From the NCBI RefSeq assembly GCF_029212575.1, contig NZ_JARGPK010000095.1, forward strand, positions 1-64,000: a stretch of 64,000 nt of DNA. The letters run 5' to 3'. The stretch's first letter is position 1. The number at the start of each line of letters is the position of its first letter. The translations under genes and the position numbers were made by a program. Below the pieces are notes generated by a model, which did no database searches, was not told where the DNA came from, and worked only from the letters and a program-made list of their open reading frames with translations. This DNA comes from Antarcticimicrobium sp. (GTDB lineage Bacteria; Pseudomonadota; Alphaproteobacteria; Rhodobacterales; Rhodobacteraceae). Positions 8,872-17,766 of the stretch are shown here, piece by piece.

Positions 8872-9457
8872 TCTGCCCGTTGTGACCGCGTTCCTGCAAT
8901 CCTACCCGGAGGTCGATCTGCGGCTGGAACAGAGCGACCACACCATCAGCCTGCGGGAGGAGCATATCGACCTGGCCATCCGCATCGGCCCTCTGCCCGA
9001 CAGCAGCCAGCGCGCGCGCCGCCTGGGATCGGTACGCCGGGTCGTCTGCGCCAGCCCCGATTACCTGGCCACGCGCGGGCGGCCGGAGGTGGCCGAAGAC
9101 CTCGATGCGCATGATTGCATCACCTTCGAAAAGGTGACCTCGGCCGACCACTGGCTGCTGGGCACCGGCAAGGCCCGGCGCCCGGTGCCGGTGCATTCGC
9201 GGATGATCGTCAATACAGCCGAAACGGCGATCGAGGCGGCCACGGCCGGGCTGGGGTTGACGCGGGTGTTGTCCTATCAGGTGGCGCGCCCGGTCGCCGA
9301 GGGGCGGCTGGAGATCGTCCTGGAGGGCGAAGAACCGGAGCCCTGGCCGGTGAACCTGGTCTATGGCGACGGGCTGGTGCCGCAGAAACTGCGCGCCTTC
9401 ATCGACTTTGCCGCGCCCCGGCTCGAGGCGGCGCTGCGCCCGCCCGCGCGGCCATGA
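8852..9457 (+). pseudogene. LysR-type regulator remnant: substrate-binding half only
   Basis: From FGRLHILPVVTAFL (8855) to the stop at 9457 the frame encodes the effector-binding domain of a LysR regulator (SYPEVDLRLEQ, EEHIDLAIRIG, CASPDYLATRG, GLGLTRVLSYQVA). The N-terminal helix-turn-helix and linker, normally about 90-100 residues, are absent. The bases before 8852 are the 5' end of the minus-strand CMD-like gene. The open frame that continues upstream to 8651 is only its antisense. The fragment cannot bind DNA as a LysR protein and is most simply a pseudogene. Confidence 0.85.
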
Positions 9458-9487
9458 AAAAGGCCGGGCGCAACGGCCCGGCCTTTT
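9457..9487. terminator. Bidirectional intrinsic terminator
   Basis: An A-tract, an 8-bp stem GGCCGGGC/GCCCGGCC (9462-9469 with 9476-9483), a 6-base loop and TTTT (9484-9487) form a symmetrical hairpin. It separates the plus-strand LysR remnant from the convergent minus-strand protease operon and can serve both strands. Confidence 0.8.
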
Positions 9488-9512
9488 CCTTCGCTTGAGT
9501 GCGGAAAAGCCG

Positions 9513-10988
9513 TCAGTCTTCTTCCAGCCCCAGTGCGACGAAGCGCGGCTCGCCCGCCCGGCGGATCAGCAACAGAAGCGATTTGCGCCCGGCCTCGCGG
9601 GCCGCATCGACACGCTCTTGCAGATCCGAGACCGAGGTGACCTTCTGCTGACCGGCCTCGGTGATCAGGTCGCCGGCGCGCAGCCCCTTTTCATAGGCCT
9701 GGCTGGCTTCGTCGACGTCCACGACCACAAGCCCGTCCATGGTATCGCCGATGCCCAGTTCCTGGCGCATCTCGTCGGTCGGCGGGGTCAGCGTCAGGCC
9801 CAGGACCTCCATCTTGCTTGGGGCGGGCGCCTCTTCGCCGTCCATCGCGGCGGGCACCGCGCTTTCGGCCTCTTCGCGGCGGCCCAGGGTGACCAGAACG
9901 GTCTTGGTGGCACCATCGCGGAACACGGTCACGCGCACCGCCTTGCCGACAGTGGTGTTGCCGACCTGCTTGACCAGCCCGCGGGTGTCCTTCACGTCCT
10001 TGCCGTCAAAGCTGAGGATCACGTCGCCCGACAGCAGGCCTGCCTCCTTGGCGGGTCCGTCCGGCACATCGGTGACCAGCGCGCCCTCGGCCTCGGCCAG
10101 GCCGATCGCCTCGGCCACGTCATCGGTCACATCCTGGATCCGTACGCCAAGCCAACCACGGCGGGTTTCACCGAATTCGCGCAGCTGATCGACCACCTTG
10201 CTGACGACGTTGGAAGCCATCGAGAAGCCGATACCGATGGAGCCGCCGTTGGGCGACAGGATCGCGGTGTTCACGCCGATCACCTCGCCGTCCATGTTAA
10301 AGAGCGGCCCGCCCGAGTTGCCCCGGTTGATCGCCGCGTCGGTCTGGATGTAGTCGTCATAGGTGCCGCTGAGCGCCCGGTTGCGGGCCGAGACAATGCC
10401 GACCGAGGCGGAAAAGCCCTGGCCCAGCGGGTTGCCCATGGCCATCACCCAGTCGCCGACACGGGCGGTATCGCTGTCGCCGAAGGGCACGAAGGAAAGC
10501 GGTTTGTCCGTTTTCACCTTGAGCAGCGCAATGTCGGTGTTGGGGTCCGTGCCCACCACCTCGGCCTTGATTTCCTCGCCGTCGAAGAACTCGATCTGGA
10601 TCTCGTCGGCGCCGTCGATGACGTGGTTGTTGGTGACCACGTAGCCGTCCTCGGAAATGACGAAGCCCGAGCCCAGCGCCGAGGAGCGGCGCGGCCGATC
10701 CTGATCCTTGTTGCGATCCTGGAACTCCTTGAAGAAATCCTCGAAGGGCGAGCCCTTCGGAACGATGCCCTGCGGGCCGGTGCGGCCCTCGACAAGCGTT
10801 GTGGTGGTGATGTTGACCACCGCCGGGCTGATCTTTTCCGCCAGGGGCGCGAGGCTCTCTGGCTTGGCCTGGGCGAGCGCGACCTGCGCCAGCACGAGGA
10901 TCATGGTCAAAACGGTCAGTCCGATCATCCGCATCCGGGTGACCGGGCCGGCCTGCCCGTTCGGATTAGTGATTGCCTGTGGCTGCAC
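9513..10988 (-). CDS. degP: Do-family periplasmic serine protease (DegP/HtrA)
   Basis: The GTG at 10988 is chosen because AAGGAGG lies 6 bases upstream; it gives 491 residues. A signal segment with hydrophobic LTVLTMILVLAQVALA follows a short basic leader. The trypsin-like domain carries the triad His122 (NNHVIDG), Asp152 (NTDIALL) and Ser225 (RGNSGGPLF). Two PDZ domains follow, at about residues 285-365 and 400-485. The enzyme degrades and chaperones misfolded envelope proteins. It closes an operon with hflK and hflC, the regulators of the FtsH membrane protease, so the operon serves membrane and periplasmic protein quality control. Confidence 0.95.
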   Translation of the reverse strand: MQPQAITNPNGQAGPVTRMRMIGLTVLTMILVLAQVALAQAKPESLAPLAEKISPAVVNITTTTLVEGRTGPQGIVPKGSPFEDFFKEFQDRNKDQDRPRRSSALGSGFVISEDGYVVTNNHVIDGADEIQIEFFDGEEIKAEVVGTDPNTDIALLKVKTDKPLSFVPFGDSDTARVGDWVMAMGNPLGQGFSASVGIVSARNRALSGTYDDYIQTDAAINRGNSGGPLFNMDGEVIGVNTAILSPNGGSIGIGFSMASNVVSKVVDQLREFGETRRGWLGVRIQDVTDDVAEAIGLAEAEGALVTDVPDGPAKEAGLLSGDVILSFDGKDVKDTRGLVKQVGNTTVGKAVRVTVFRDGATKTVLVTLGRREEAESAVPAAMDGEEAPAPSKMEVLGLTLTPPTDEMRQELGIGDTMDGLVVVDVDEASQAYEKGLRAGDLITEAGQQKVTSVSDLQERVDAAREAGRKSLLLLIRRAGEPRFVALGLEED

Positions 10989-11186
10989 TGGTTGCCTCCT
11001 TATCAAAGCCTGGTTGAGCGCCGGACCCTGCGTGAAACGACGGAGTCCGAATTCCACGAACAACACATAGGTGCTCCGCCCGCGCCCGCAACGAGTGTTG
11101 CATGCAATCAAGTCGTTGTGAAAGCCGTGCGATGAAAATTGATGGGGCCGGGCGTGGAAACGGCGGGGCGCCGCCCAAGGCCGGGG

Positions 11187-11381
11187 TCACGCCCCCAGCT
11201 GATGCGCGATCCACAACAGGATCAGACCGATGACCAGCCCGAGCGCGCCGATCTGCCGGCGGGCGGGTTCTGGCAGCGCGCGCAGCGCCTCCAGCATCCG
11301 CTCGACAAGCGAAGGGGCCAGCACCCAGGCCAGCCCCTCCACGATCAGAACCAACCCGAAGGCCAGAAAGACGGTTGCCAT
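11187..11381 (-). CDS. DUF2065 small membrane protein
   Basis: This 64-residue protein has two hydrophobic helices (about residues 1-22 and 43-62) separated by an amphipathic LVERMLEALRALPEPARRQIG segment, typical of the DUF2065 family found beside hflC. Its ATG overlaps the hflC stop by one base in a TGATG arrangement, implying translational coupling. A TTG one codon earlier is the alternative start. Function is unknown; the context suggests a link with the HflKC-FtsH assembly. Confidence 0.85.
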   Translation of the reverse strand: MATVFLAFGLVLIVEGLAWVLAPSLVERMLEALRALPEPARRQIGALGLVIGLILLWIAHQLGA

Positions 11382-12325
11382 CAATCCGCCGCGGCGGGCG
11401 CCTGACCCGGCGTGCGCTGGGTCTGCTGCGACGGCTGCGAGGACAGCGCGCTGCGCCCGGCGCCCTCGGCGGACTTGAGATAGTTGAAGAACTCCGAGTC
11501 CGGTGACAGCACCATCGTGGAGTTGCCCCCCTTCAGCGACCGGCTATAGGCGGTAAGCGAGCGGTAGAACTCGAAGAACTCCGGATCGCGCCCGAAGGCC
11601 TCGGCGAAGATCGCGTTGCGCCGGGCATCGGCCTCGCCTCGGGTGATCTCGGCCTCGCGCTTTGCATCCGAGACCAGTTCGACCACAGTCCGGTCGGCCT
11701 GGGCGCGCACGCGCTGCGCGGCCTCGTTACCACGGGCGCGTTCGTCGGTTGCCTCGCGTTCACGCTCGGCCCGCATCCGGTCGAAGGTCGCCGCAAGGTT
11801 CTGCGACGGCAGTTCGGTGGACTTCAACCGCACGTCGATGATGGTGACGCCAAGCGAGCGCGCCTCACCGATTGCGCCGTCGCGGATCCGCAGCATCAGC
11901 GCGGCCCGGTCGGAGCTGAGGATGTCGTTGGAGCTGACCGAGCCGAGGATCTCGCGGGTCTGCGACCGCAGGATCGAATCGAGCCGGGTTTCCGCCGCCG
12001 TGATGCCGCCGGCGCCGACGGCCTGGCGGAAGCGGTTCACATCGGTGATGCGGTACCGCGCGAAGGCATCGACCACCAGCCGACGATCATCGAGCGGCGT
12101 GACCTCGAGCGGCTGCACGTCGCGGCTGAGAATCCGGTCGTCATATTTCACGACCTGCTGAATCAGCGGGATCTTGAACGCCAGGCCGGGGTCCTCCTTG
12201 ACCGCGACGACGCGGCCGAACTGGAGAACCAGCGCCTTTTCGCGTTCGTCCACGATGAAGATCGCAGACATCACCACCGCGACCAGAACGACCACGACCG
12301 GAAGGATAAGGGTGGATTTCCGCAT
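11381..12325 (-). CDS. hflC: HflC, SPFH-domain modulator of FtsH protease
   Basis: The protein has 314 residues with a single N-terminal membrane anchor (residues about 5-25) and a periplasmic SPFH/Band 7 domain. It includes the VVDAFARYRITDVNRFR segment and a long charged coiled-coil region rich in Glu/Arg/Ala (about 185-245). HflC forms a ring with HflK around FtsH and limits its access to substrates. It overlaps both neighbours by one base (TGATG). Confidence 0.95.
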   Translation of the reverse strand: MRKSTLILPVVVVLVAVVMSAIFIVDEREKALVLQFGRVVAVKEDPGLAFKIPLIQQVVKYDDRILSRDVQPLEVTPLDDRRLVVDAFARYRITDVNRFRQAVGAGGITAAETRLDSILRSQTREILGSVSSNDILSSDRAALMLRIRDGAIGEARSLGVTIIDVRLKSTELPSQNLAATFDRMRAEREREATDERARGNEAAQRVRAQADRTVVELVSDAKREAEITRGEADARRNAIFAEAFGRDPEFFEFYRSLTAYSRSLKGGNSTMVLSPDSEFFNYLKSAEGAGRSALSSQPSQQTQRTPGQAPAAAD

Positions 12326-13485
12326 CAGTTGTTCTCCTGGCTGCCGGTGCTGCGGCGTAATTCGTTCAGCGGCAGGTAGGGCACCACGCCCTGCCCCGCA
12401 CCGCCGACGCCCTCGTCGAGGATGATCTTGTCGATATCCCCCAGCACCTGTTCCATGGTTTCGAGATAAAGCCGCTTGCGCGTCACCTCGGGGGCCTTGG
12501 CGTATTCGGTCAGCACGGCGGTAAAGCGGCTTGCCTCACCCTCGGCCTCGTTCACCACCTGTGCGCGATAGCCTTCGGCCTCTTCCAGAATCTGCGCAGC
12601 CTCACCGCGGGCCTCGGCCAGCACCCGGTTGGCATAGGCATCGGCGACGTTCTGCAGACGGTCGCGTTCCTGTTCTGCGGCCTGCACCTCGCGGAAGGCG
12701 TCGATCACCTGCTCGGGCGGGTCGGCCTTGTCGAAGTTCACCCGGACGATGTTGACGCCGCTGTCATAGCTGTCCAGCGTCGACTGGATCAAGTCCAGCA
12801 GACGGTCGGCGATCACGCCCCGGTCCCGGTTCAGGATCGGTGCCAGTTCGGTTTGCGCGATGATCTCGCGCATGGCCGATTCCGACACCGCCCGGATGGT
12901 CGAGCGCGCGTCGCGCAGGTTGAACAGGAACTCGGCCGGGTCATTGATGTTCCAGACCACCTGGAAATCGATGTCGACCACGTTCTCGTCGCCGGTCAGC
13001 ATCAGCCCGGCATCCTGGCCACGGCCGGTGCCGATATCCTCGCGCTGTTCGGTGGTGACCGGGATGACCTCGGCCGAGATCACCGGCCAGGGCGCAAAGT
13101 TCAGGCCCGGCTGACCGATGCCCGAGAATTTGCCCAGAAACAATTCGACCGACTGCTCTTCGGGCTTGACGGTGTAAAAGCTCGCCATCCCCCAGAGGAC
13201 CGCCGCCGCGACCACGCCCAGACCGATGGTGCCGCGGGTGAACATCGGGCCGCCGCCGCCCGAGCCGCGGCCGGAACCGCCGCCCTTGCCGCCGCGCCCG
13301 CCCATCAGCACGCGCAGCTGTTCCTGGCCCTTCTTCATCAACTCGTCGATTTCCGGAATCTGCGGCCCGTCACCCTCGGGGCGCCGGCCACCGCCACCGC
13401 CGTTGTCGCCGCCGTTGTTGCCCCGGTTGCCTCCGCCCCCGGACGAACCTCCGCCCCCCCAGGGGCCGCCACTGTTGCCCGCCAT
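12325..13485 (-). CDS. hflK: HflK, SPFH-domain modulator of FtsH protease
   Basis: The 386-residue protein starts at MAGNSGGPWGGGG. Residues 1-90 are Gly-rich, with two poly-Gly tracts. A membrane helix (about 97-117) and an SPFH domain follow, including GLNFAPWPVISAEV, WNINDPAEFLFNLRD and a helical coiled-coil with QAAEQERDRLQNVADAYANR. HflK partners HflC in the same operon. The start at 13485 is preferred over one 22 codons upstream, because the extra residues do not resemble HflK. Confidence 0.95.
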   Translation of the reverse strand: MAGNSGGPWGGGGSSGGGGNRGNNGGDNGGGGGRRPEGDGPQIPEIDELMKKGQEQLRVLMGGRGGKGGGSGRGSGGGGPMFTRGTIGLGVVAAAVLWGMASFYTVKPEEQSVELFLGKFSGIGQPGLNFAPWPVISAEVIPVTTEQREDIGTGRGQDAGLMLTGDENVVDIDFQVVWNINDPAEFLFNLRDARSTIRAVSESAMREIIAQTELAPILNRDRGVIADRLLDLIQSTLDSYDSGVNIVRVNFDKADPPEQVIDAFREVQAAEQERDRLQNVADAYANRVLAEARGEAAQILEEAEGYRAQVVNEAEGEASRFTAVLTEYAKAPEVTRKRLYLETMEQVLGDIDKIILDEGVGGAGQGVVPYLPLNELRRSTGSQENN

Positions 13486-13552
13486 AGATCTTATCCCCTT
13501 CTTCGCCGCCGCTGCGGCCTTGTTCACATACCTGTGTCCGCCGACGCTCAAA

Positions 13553-14911
13553 TCAAGCGCTGCGCACCGGCGCTTTCATCGTCACGATCTCCTCGGACAT
13601 GGTCGGATGCACCGCCACGGTCCGGTCGAAATCCTCTTTCGTCGCCCCCATCTTGACCGCCACGCCTGCCAGCTGGATCATCTCGCCCGCGCCGGGCGCG
13701 ACGATATGGCAGCCCAGCACCTTGCGCGTGGCCTTGCTGACCACGAGCTTCATCAGCACCCGGTCGGAGCGGCCGGCAAAGCTCTGCTGCATCGGCTTGA
13801 AGCTGGTGGCATAGACCTCGATCGGCTCCTGCTCGGCCGCGTCCTCCTCGCTCAGCCCCACCGTGCCCATCTCCGGCTGGGTGAAGATCGCGGTCGGGAT
13901 CAGCGCGTGATCCACCGGCGTCGGGTTGCCCTTGAACACGGTCTCGACAAAAGCCATCCCCTCGCGGATCGCCACCGGCGTCAGGTTGACCCGGTCGGTG
14001 ACGTCGCCGATGGCATGGATCGAGGGCACGCCGGTCTGGCTGTATTCATCCACCACGACCTCGCCCTTGCGGCCGCGCGCCACGCCCAGCGCCTCCAGCC
14101 CGATATCGTCGGCGTTGGCTGCCCGCCCGGTGGCGAACATCACCTGGTCGAAAACCCGTTCGGTGCCGTTGGTGGCCTTGACGCGAATACCGTCTCCGTC
14201 GCGCGCCATCTCGAGGATGTTGGTGCCCAGGTGCAAGTCGATGCCGCGCTGACACATCTCTTCGCTGACCAGCCCGCGCGCCTCTCCGTCGAAGCCGCGC
14301 AGAATCTGGGCGCCGCGATAGAACTGCGTGACCGCGACGCCAAGCCCGTTGAGGATGCCGGCAAACTCGCAGGCGATATAACCGCCGCCGACGATCAGGA
14401 TCGACTTGGGCAGTTCCGGCAGATGAAAGATGTCGTTCGAGGTGATGCCCAGCTCGGCGCCCGGCATGTCGGGTTTGACCGGACGCCCGCCGGTGGCCAG
14501 CAGGATGTGCCGGGCGGTCTTGCGGCTGCCGTCGGCCAGTTCCACCGTGTGCGGATCGACCAGGCGCGCGCGCTGATCGAAGCTTTCGACCCCGGCGTTC
14601 TTCAGCAGATTGCGATAGACGCCTTCGAGCCGGTCCAGCTCGGCCTCCAGCTTGCCCCGGAACGCGGTCCAGTCGAATTTGCCCGGCGCGATGGACCAGC
14701 CATAGCTCTTGGCGTCCTCGACCATGTCGGCGTATTCGCTGGCAAAGACCATCAGCTTTTTTGGCACGCAGCCGCGGATCACGCAGGTGCCGCCATAACG
14801 ATCCTCTTCCGCCAGCGCCACCTTTGCCCCGGTTTCCCCGGCGGCCACGCGCGCGGCGCGCACACCGCCCGAGCCGCCGCCGATGACGAACAGGTCGTAG
14901 TCAAAGCTCAT
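13553..14911 (-). CDS. gor: Glutathione-disulfide reductase
   Basis: This 452-residue flavoprotein has an N-terminal FAD motif (GGGSGGVRAARVAA), the redox-active disulphide GGTCVIRGCVPKKLM with Cys43 and Cys48, a second Rossmann motif GGGYIACEFAGI for NADPH, and the C-terminal dimer-interface segment VAVHPTMSEEIVTM with the catalytic His-Pro. It reduces glutathione disulphide with NADPH in the cytosol. It follows rpiA after 12 bases. The pairing may be physiological, since ribose-5-phosphate isomerase belongs to the NADPH-yielding pentose phosphate pathway. Confidence 0.93.
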   Translation of the reverse strand: MSFDYDLFVIGGGSGGVRAARVAAGETGAKVALAEEDRYGGTCVIRGCVPKKLMVFASEYADMVEDAKSYGWSIAPGKFDWTAFRGKLEAELDRLEGVYRNLLKNAGVESFDQRARLVDPHTVELADGSRKTARHILLATGGRPVKPDMPGAELGITSNDIFHLPELPKSILIVGGGYIACEFAGILNGLGVAVTQFYRGAQILRGFDGEARGLVSEEMCQRGIDLHLGTNILEMARDGDGIRVKATNGTERVFDQVMFATGRAANADDIGLEALGVARGRKGEVVVDEYSQTGVPSIHAIGDVTDRVNLTPVAIREGMAFVETVFKGNPTPVDHALIPTAIFTQPEMGTVGLSEEDAAEQEPIEVYATSFKPMQQSFAGRSDRVLMKLVVSKATRKVLGCHIVAPGAGEMIQLAGVAVKMGATKEDFDRTVAVHPTMSEEIVTMKAPVRSA

Positions 14912-14923
14912 AAATCGCGGTCC

Positions 14924-15712
14924 TCAATCCGAAAGATCGGTGAACAGGTTTTCGCTCTCGACGAAATCCAGCCTGTCATGCTCGATCGTACCCTCGTTGA
15001 TGTCGCGCAATTCGACCCGGCCATCCCCGAACCCCAACACGACGGTGTCACAGATATCGATGAAGAGGCCGTTTTCAACCACGCCCGGCATCTGGTTGAG
15101 CACCAAAGCCAGCTGTCTCGGGTTGCCGATCCGTTTCAAGTGCAGATCCAGGATGTAGTTGCCCTCGTCGGTGACATAGGGCGCATCGCCGTTCATCCGC
15201 AGGGTGGTGTCGCGGCCCAGCACATCCATCGAGATCAGAGTTTCCTCGATCAGCGCCTGGGTGGTCTGCCAGCCAAAGGGAATCACCTCGACCGGCAGCG
15301 GGTAGGCCCCAAGGTGCTCCACCTGCTTGCCGATATCGGCGATCACCACCATCCGGTCCGAGGCGGTGGCGACAATCTTTTCCTGCAGCAACGCCCCACC
15401 GCCGCCCTTGATCAGGTTCAGGTCGGCGTCGAATTCGTCGGCGCCGTCGATGGTCAGGTCGAGCCAGCGCGCCTCGTCCAGGCTGATCACTTCGATACCG
15501 ACATCGCGGGCCAGTTCGGCGGTGCGGGTCGAGGTCGGCACGCCTTTGAATTTCAGCCCGTCCTCGCGCACCATCTCGCCCAGGCAGCGCACCAGCCATG
15601 CGGCGGTGCTGCCGGTGCCAAGCCCGACGCGCATGCCGTCCTCGACGAAATCGGCGGCGCGACGGGCGGCGACGAATTTGGCCTTGTCGATGGGCGAAAG
15701 TTCTCCGGTCAT
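14924..15712 (-). CDS. rpiA: Ribose-5-phosphate isomerase A
   Basis: The protein has 262 residues. Diagnostic RpiA segments are VGLGTGSTAAWLV (phosphate binding), TSTRTAELA, DLTIDGADEFD (catalytic Asp residues) and LIKGGGGALLQEKIVA. It interconverts ribose-5-phosphate and ribulose-5-phosphate in the pentose phosphate pathway. It is the first gene of a minus-strand run through gor, hflK, hflC and degP. Confidence 0.96.
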   Translation of the reverse strand: MTGELSPIDKAKFVAARRAADFVEDGMRVGLGTGSTAAWLVRCLGEMVREDGLKFKGVPTSTRTAELARDVGIEVISLDEARWLDLTIDGADEFDADLNLIKGGGGALLQEKIVATASDRMVVIADIGKQVEHLGAYPLPVEVIPFGWQTTQALIEETLISMDVLGRDTTLRMNGDAPYVTDEGNYILDLHLKRIGNPRQLALVLNQMPGVVENGLFIDICDTVVLGFGDGRVELRDINEGTIEHDRLDFVESENLFTDLSD

Positions 15713-15792
15713 GGCAGCCTCGTTCGGAATGGATCACCGGCGTTATAGGGAAAACCTCCGGCCTCTGCGAGGGCTATTCCGCCGGGGCAGGC

Positions 15793-16938
15793 TCACTCGG
15801 ACCGGTAGAGCTCCGAGGTCTTGTCGCGCACCGCCAGCCACCAGCCCGATTGTTCCGGCCATGATCCATATCCCGTGTCATGGCCCAGCACCCGCGCCGC
15901 GTGCAGCGCCCACATCGGATCGACCAGCGCCTCGCGCCCGATGGCAATCAGATCGGCCTGCCCGTTGGAGAGGATCTCCTCGGCCTGTTGTGGATGGGTG
16001 ATCAGACCCACCGCCATCGTCGGCATCTCCGCCGCGCGCCGGACTTCCTCGGCGAAGGGAACCTGGAACCCCGGCTGCCGCTTGCCGCTGCCGCTGGCGG
16101 TCGCCGCGCCCGCGATCCCGGAGGAGGAGCAATCCATCACGTCGATGCCGATCTCTTTCAGCCGCTTGGCCAGCTCCACCGTGTCCGGCAGGGTCCAGCC
16201 CACCGGGTCGCCATCGACGGCAGATGTGCGAAAGAACACCGGCAGATCCCCGGGCCAGGTCGCGCGCACCGCTGTCGCAACCTCCAGCGCAAGGCGCATG
16301 CGTCCCTCCAGATCGCCGCCGTATTTGTCGGTGCGCTTGTTCGAGAGCGGCGACAGGAAGGAGTGGATCAGGTAGCCATGCGCGCCGTGGAGTTCGACGA
16401 TCTTGTAACCTGCGGATTGCGCCCGGCGGGTGGCCGCCACGAAATCCTCGACCAGCTGGCCGATCTCTTCCTCGCTCAGCGCATGCGGCATCGGCCAGCC
16501 CTCAGCGACCGGAATCTCGGACGGGCCAACTGGGGTCCAGGGCATGTCGCCGCGGGCGAAATCGGCCTCGCCCAGCGGCCCGTTGCCGAACCAGGGCCGC
16601 TGCATCCCCGACTTGCGGCCCGCATGGCCAAGCTGCACCGCCGGGATCGCGCCATGGGTCAGGGCGAATTGCGCCACCCGGGCATGCCCGGTGATCTGGC
16701 TGTCGCACCATAGCCCGGCGCAGCCATGGGTAATGCGCCCCGATTTCTGCACCGCCGTCGCCTCGGTAAAAACGACCCCCGCCCCGCCGATGGCAAAACG
16801 GCCCAGCTGGACCATGTGCCAGTCCTCCAGGTGTCCGTCGTGCGCGGAATACTGGCACATGGGCGAGATCACCACACGGTTGCGGGCGGTGACCCCGCGC
16901 AGGGTGACGGGGCGGAACAGATGCGGCGTGTCGGTCAT
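15793..16938 (-). CDS. namA: NADH:flavin oxidoreductase / old yellow enzyme (YqjM-like)
   Basis: The 381-residue FMN TIM-barrel has SPMCQYSAHDGHLEDWH, with the Cys typical of thermophilic-like (YqjM/NamA) old yellow enzymes, a GHAGRK segment, the ELHGAHGYLIHSFLSP substrate and FMN loop, and AIGREALVDP near the C-terminus. Such enzymes reduce activated C=C bonds with NADPH and are usually assigned to detoxification. The natural substrate is not predictable. The gene stands alone between rpiA and a divergent GST. Confidence 0.88.
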   Translation of the reverse strand: MTDTPHLFRPVTLRGVTARNRVVISPMCQYSAHDGHLEDWHMVQLGRFAIGGAGVVFTEATAVQKSGRITHGCAGLWCDSQITGHARVAQFALTHGAIPAVQLGHAGRKSGMQRPWFGNGPLGEADFARGDMPWTPVGPSEIPVAEGWPMPHALSEEEIGQLVEDFVAATRRAQSAGYKIVELHGAHGYLIHSFLSPLSNKRTDKYGGDLEGRMRLALEVATAVRATWPGDLPVFFRTSAVDGDPVGWTLPDTVELAKRLKEIGIDVMDCSSSGIAGAATASGSGKRQPGFQVPFAEEVRRAAEMPTMAVGLITHPQQAEEILSNGQADLIAIGREALVDPMWALHAARVLGHDTGYGSWPEQSGWWLAVRDKTSELYRSE

Positions 16939-17079
16939 GGGGCCTCCCGGGGTATGATTGCCGGCACGCTATCCCGGGCGCCGGGGCGGTGCAATCGGGG
17001 ACATCGATGACTTGTTTCCGATCGGAAATGTCGCTTTGGTGCGCCCGAGTCGCGCCCCTCCTCGGATAAGAGTCGCCGC

Positions 17080-17766
17080 ATGATCACGCCCTACCGCCTG
17101 CACTATGCCCCCGACAACGCCTCGCTGGTGATCCGGCTGGCGCTGGAGGCGCGCGAGTTGCCCTATGAGACGGTGCTGGTGAACCGCCGCACGCGGGAGC
17201 AGGACAACGCCGCCTATCGCGCGCTGAACCCCGCCGGGCTGATCCCGGTGCTGGAAACGCCCGACGGACCGCTGTTCGAGACCGCCGCGATCCTGCTCTG
17301 GCTGGCCGACCGCCACGGCGGGCTGGGGCCGGCGCCGGATGATCCGGGTCGCGGATCGTTCCTGAAATGGCTGTTTTTCACTTCCAACACGCTGCACGCC
17401 GATCTGCGCATGCTGTTCTATCCCGGCCATTATGCCGGCCCCGCGCACACCGATGCCCTGCGCGAAGGGCTGACTGCACGGCTACCCCGGCACCTGGCGC
17501 TGCTCGATGCCGCCGCCGCGTTACCCGGCTGGCCCGGCGGCGCGCTGGAGCCCTACCTTGCCTGCCTGCTGCGCTGGATGGCGCTGTACCCCGACGATTT
17601 TGACCGGTGCTGGTTCGCGCTGTCGCAGTACCCGGCGCTGGCCGCGCTCTGCGCCCGCGTCGAGCAATCAGACGCCGCCCGCGCCGCCGCCCGTGCCGAG
17701 GGGCTGGGCTCCGCGCCCTTCACCGCCCCCCGCCCCGCAACCCCGCCCGAAGGGACCGCCACCTGA
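17080..17766 (+). CDS. Glutathione S-transferase family protein
   Basis: The protein has 228 residues: an N-terminal thioredoxin-like fold (about 1-80, with NPAGLIPVLETPDG for glutathione gamma-Glu contacts and ETAAILLWLADRH) and an alpha-helical C-terminal domain (about 90-205). It lacks a clear catalytic Cys at the usual N-terminal place; NAS in YAPDNASLVIRL may supply Ser. The class and substrate are uncertain. Its stop overlaps the sdaA start (TGATG), so the two are translationally coupled. Confidence 0.8.
   Translation: MITPYRLHYAPDNASLVIRLALEARELPYETVLVNRRTREQDNAAYRALNPAGLIPVLETPDGPLFETAAILLWLADRHGGLGPAPDDPGRGSFLKWLFFTSNTLHADLRMLFYPGHYAGPAHTDALREGLTARLPRHLALLDAAAALPGWPGGALEPYLACLLRWMALYPDDFDRCWFALSQYPALAALCARVEQSDAARAAARAEGLGSAPFTAPRPATPPEGTAT

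Noticed and set aside
8123-9196. Long minus-strand open frame spanning the CMD-LysR junction
   Set aside because: It is a frame-shadow of the CMD-like gene and LysR remnant; its translation shows no family features and is Arg/Pro-rich.
9363-11135. 590-codon plus-strand frame over the degP region
   Set aside because: It is antisense to degP, whose triad, PDZ domains, signal peptide and ribosome binding site are clear.
13226-15748. 840-codon plus-strand frame
   Set aside because: It is antisense to hflK, gor and rpiA; GC-rich DNA readily leaves such long empty frames.
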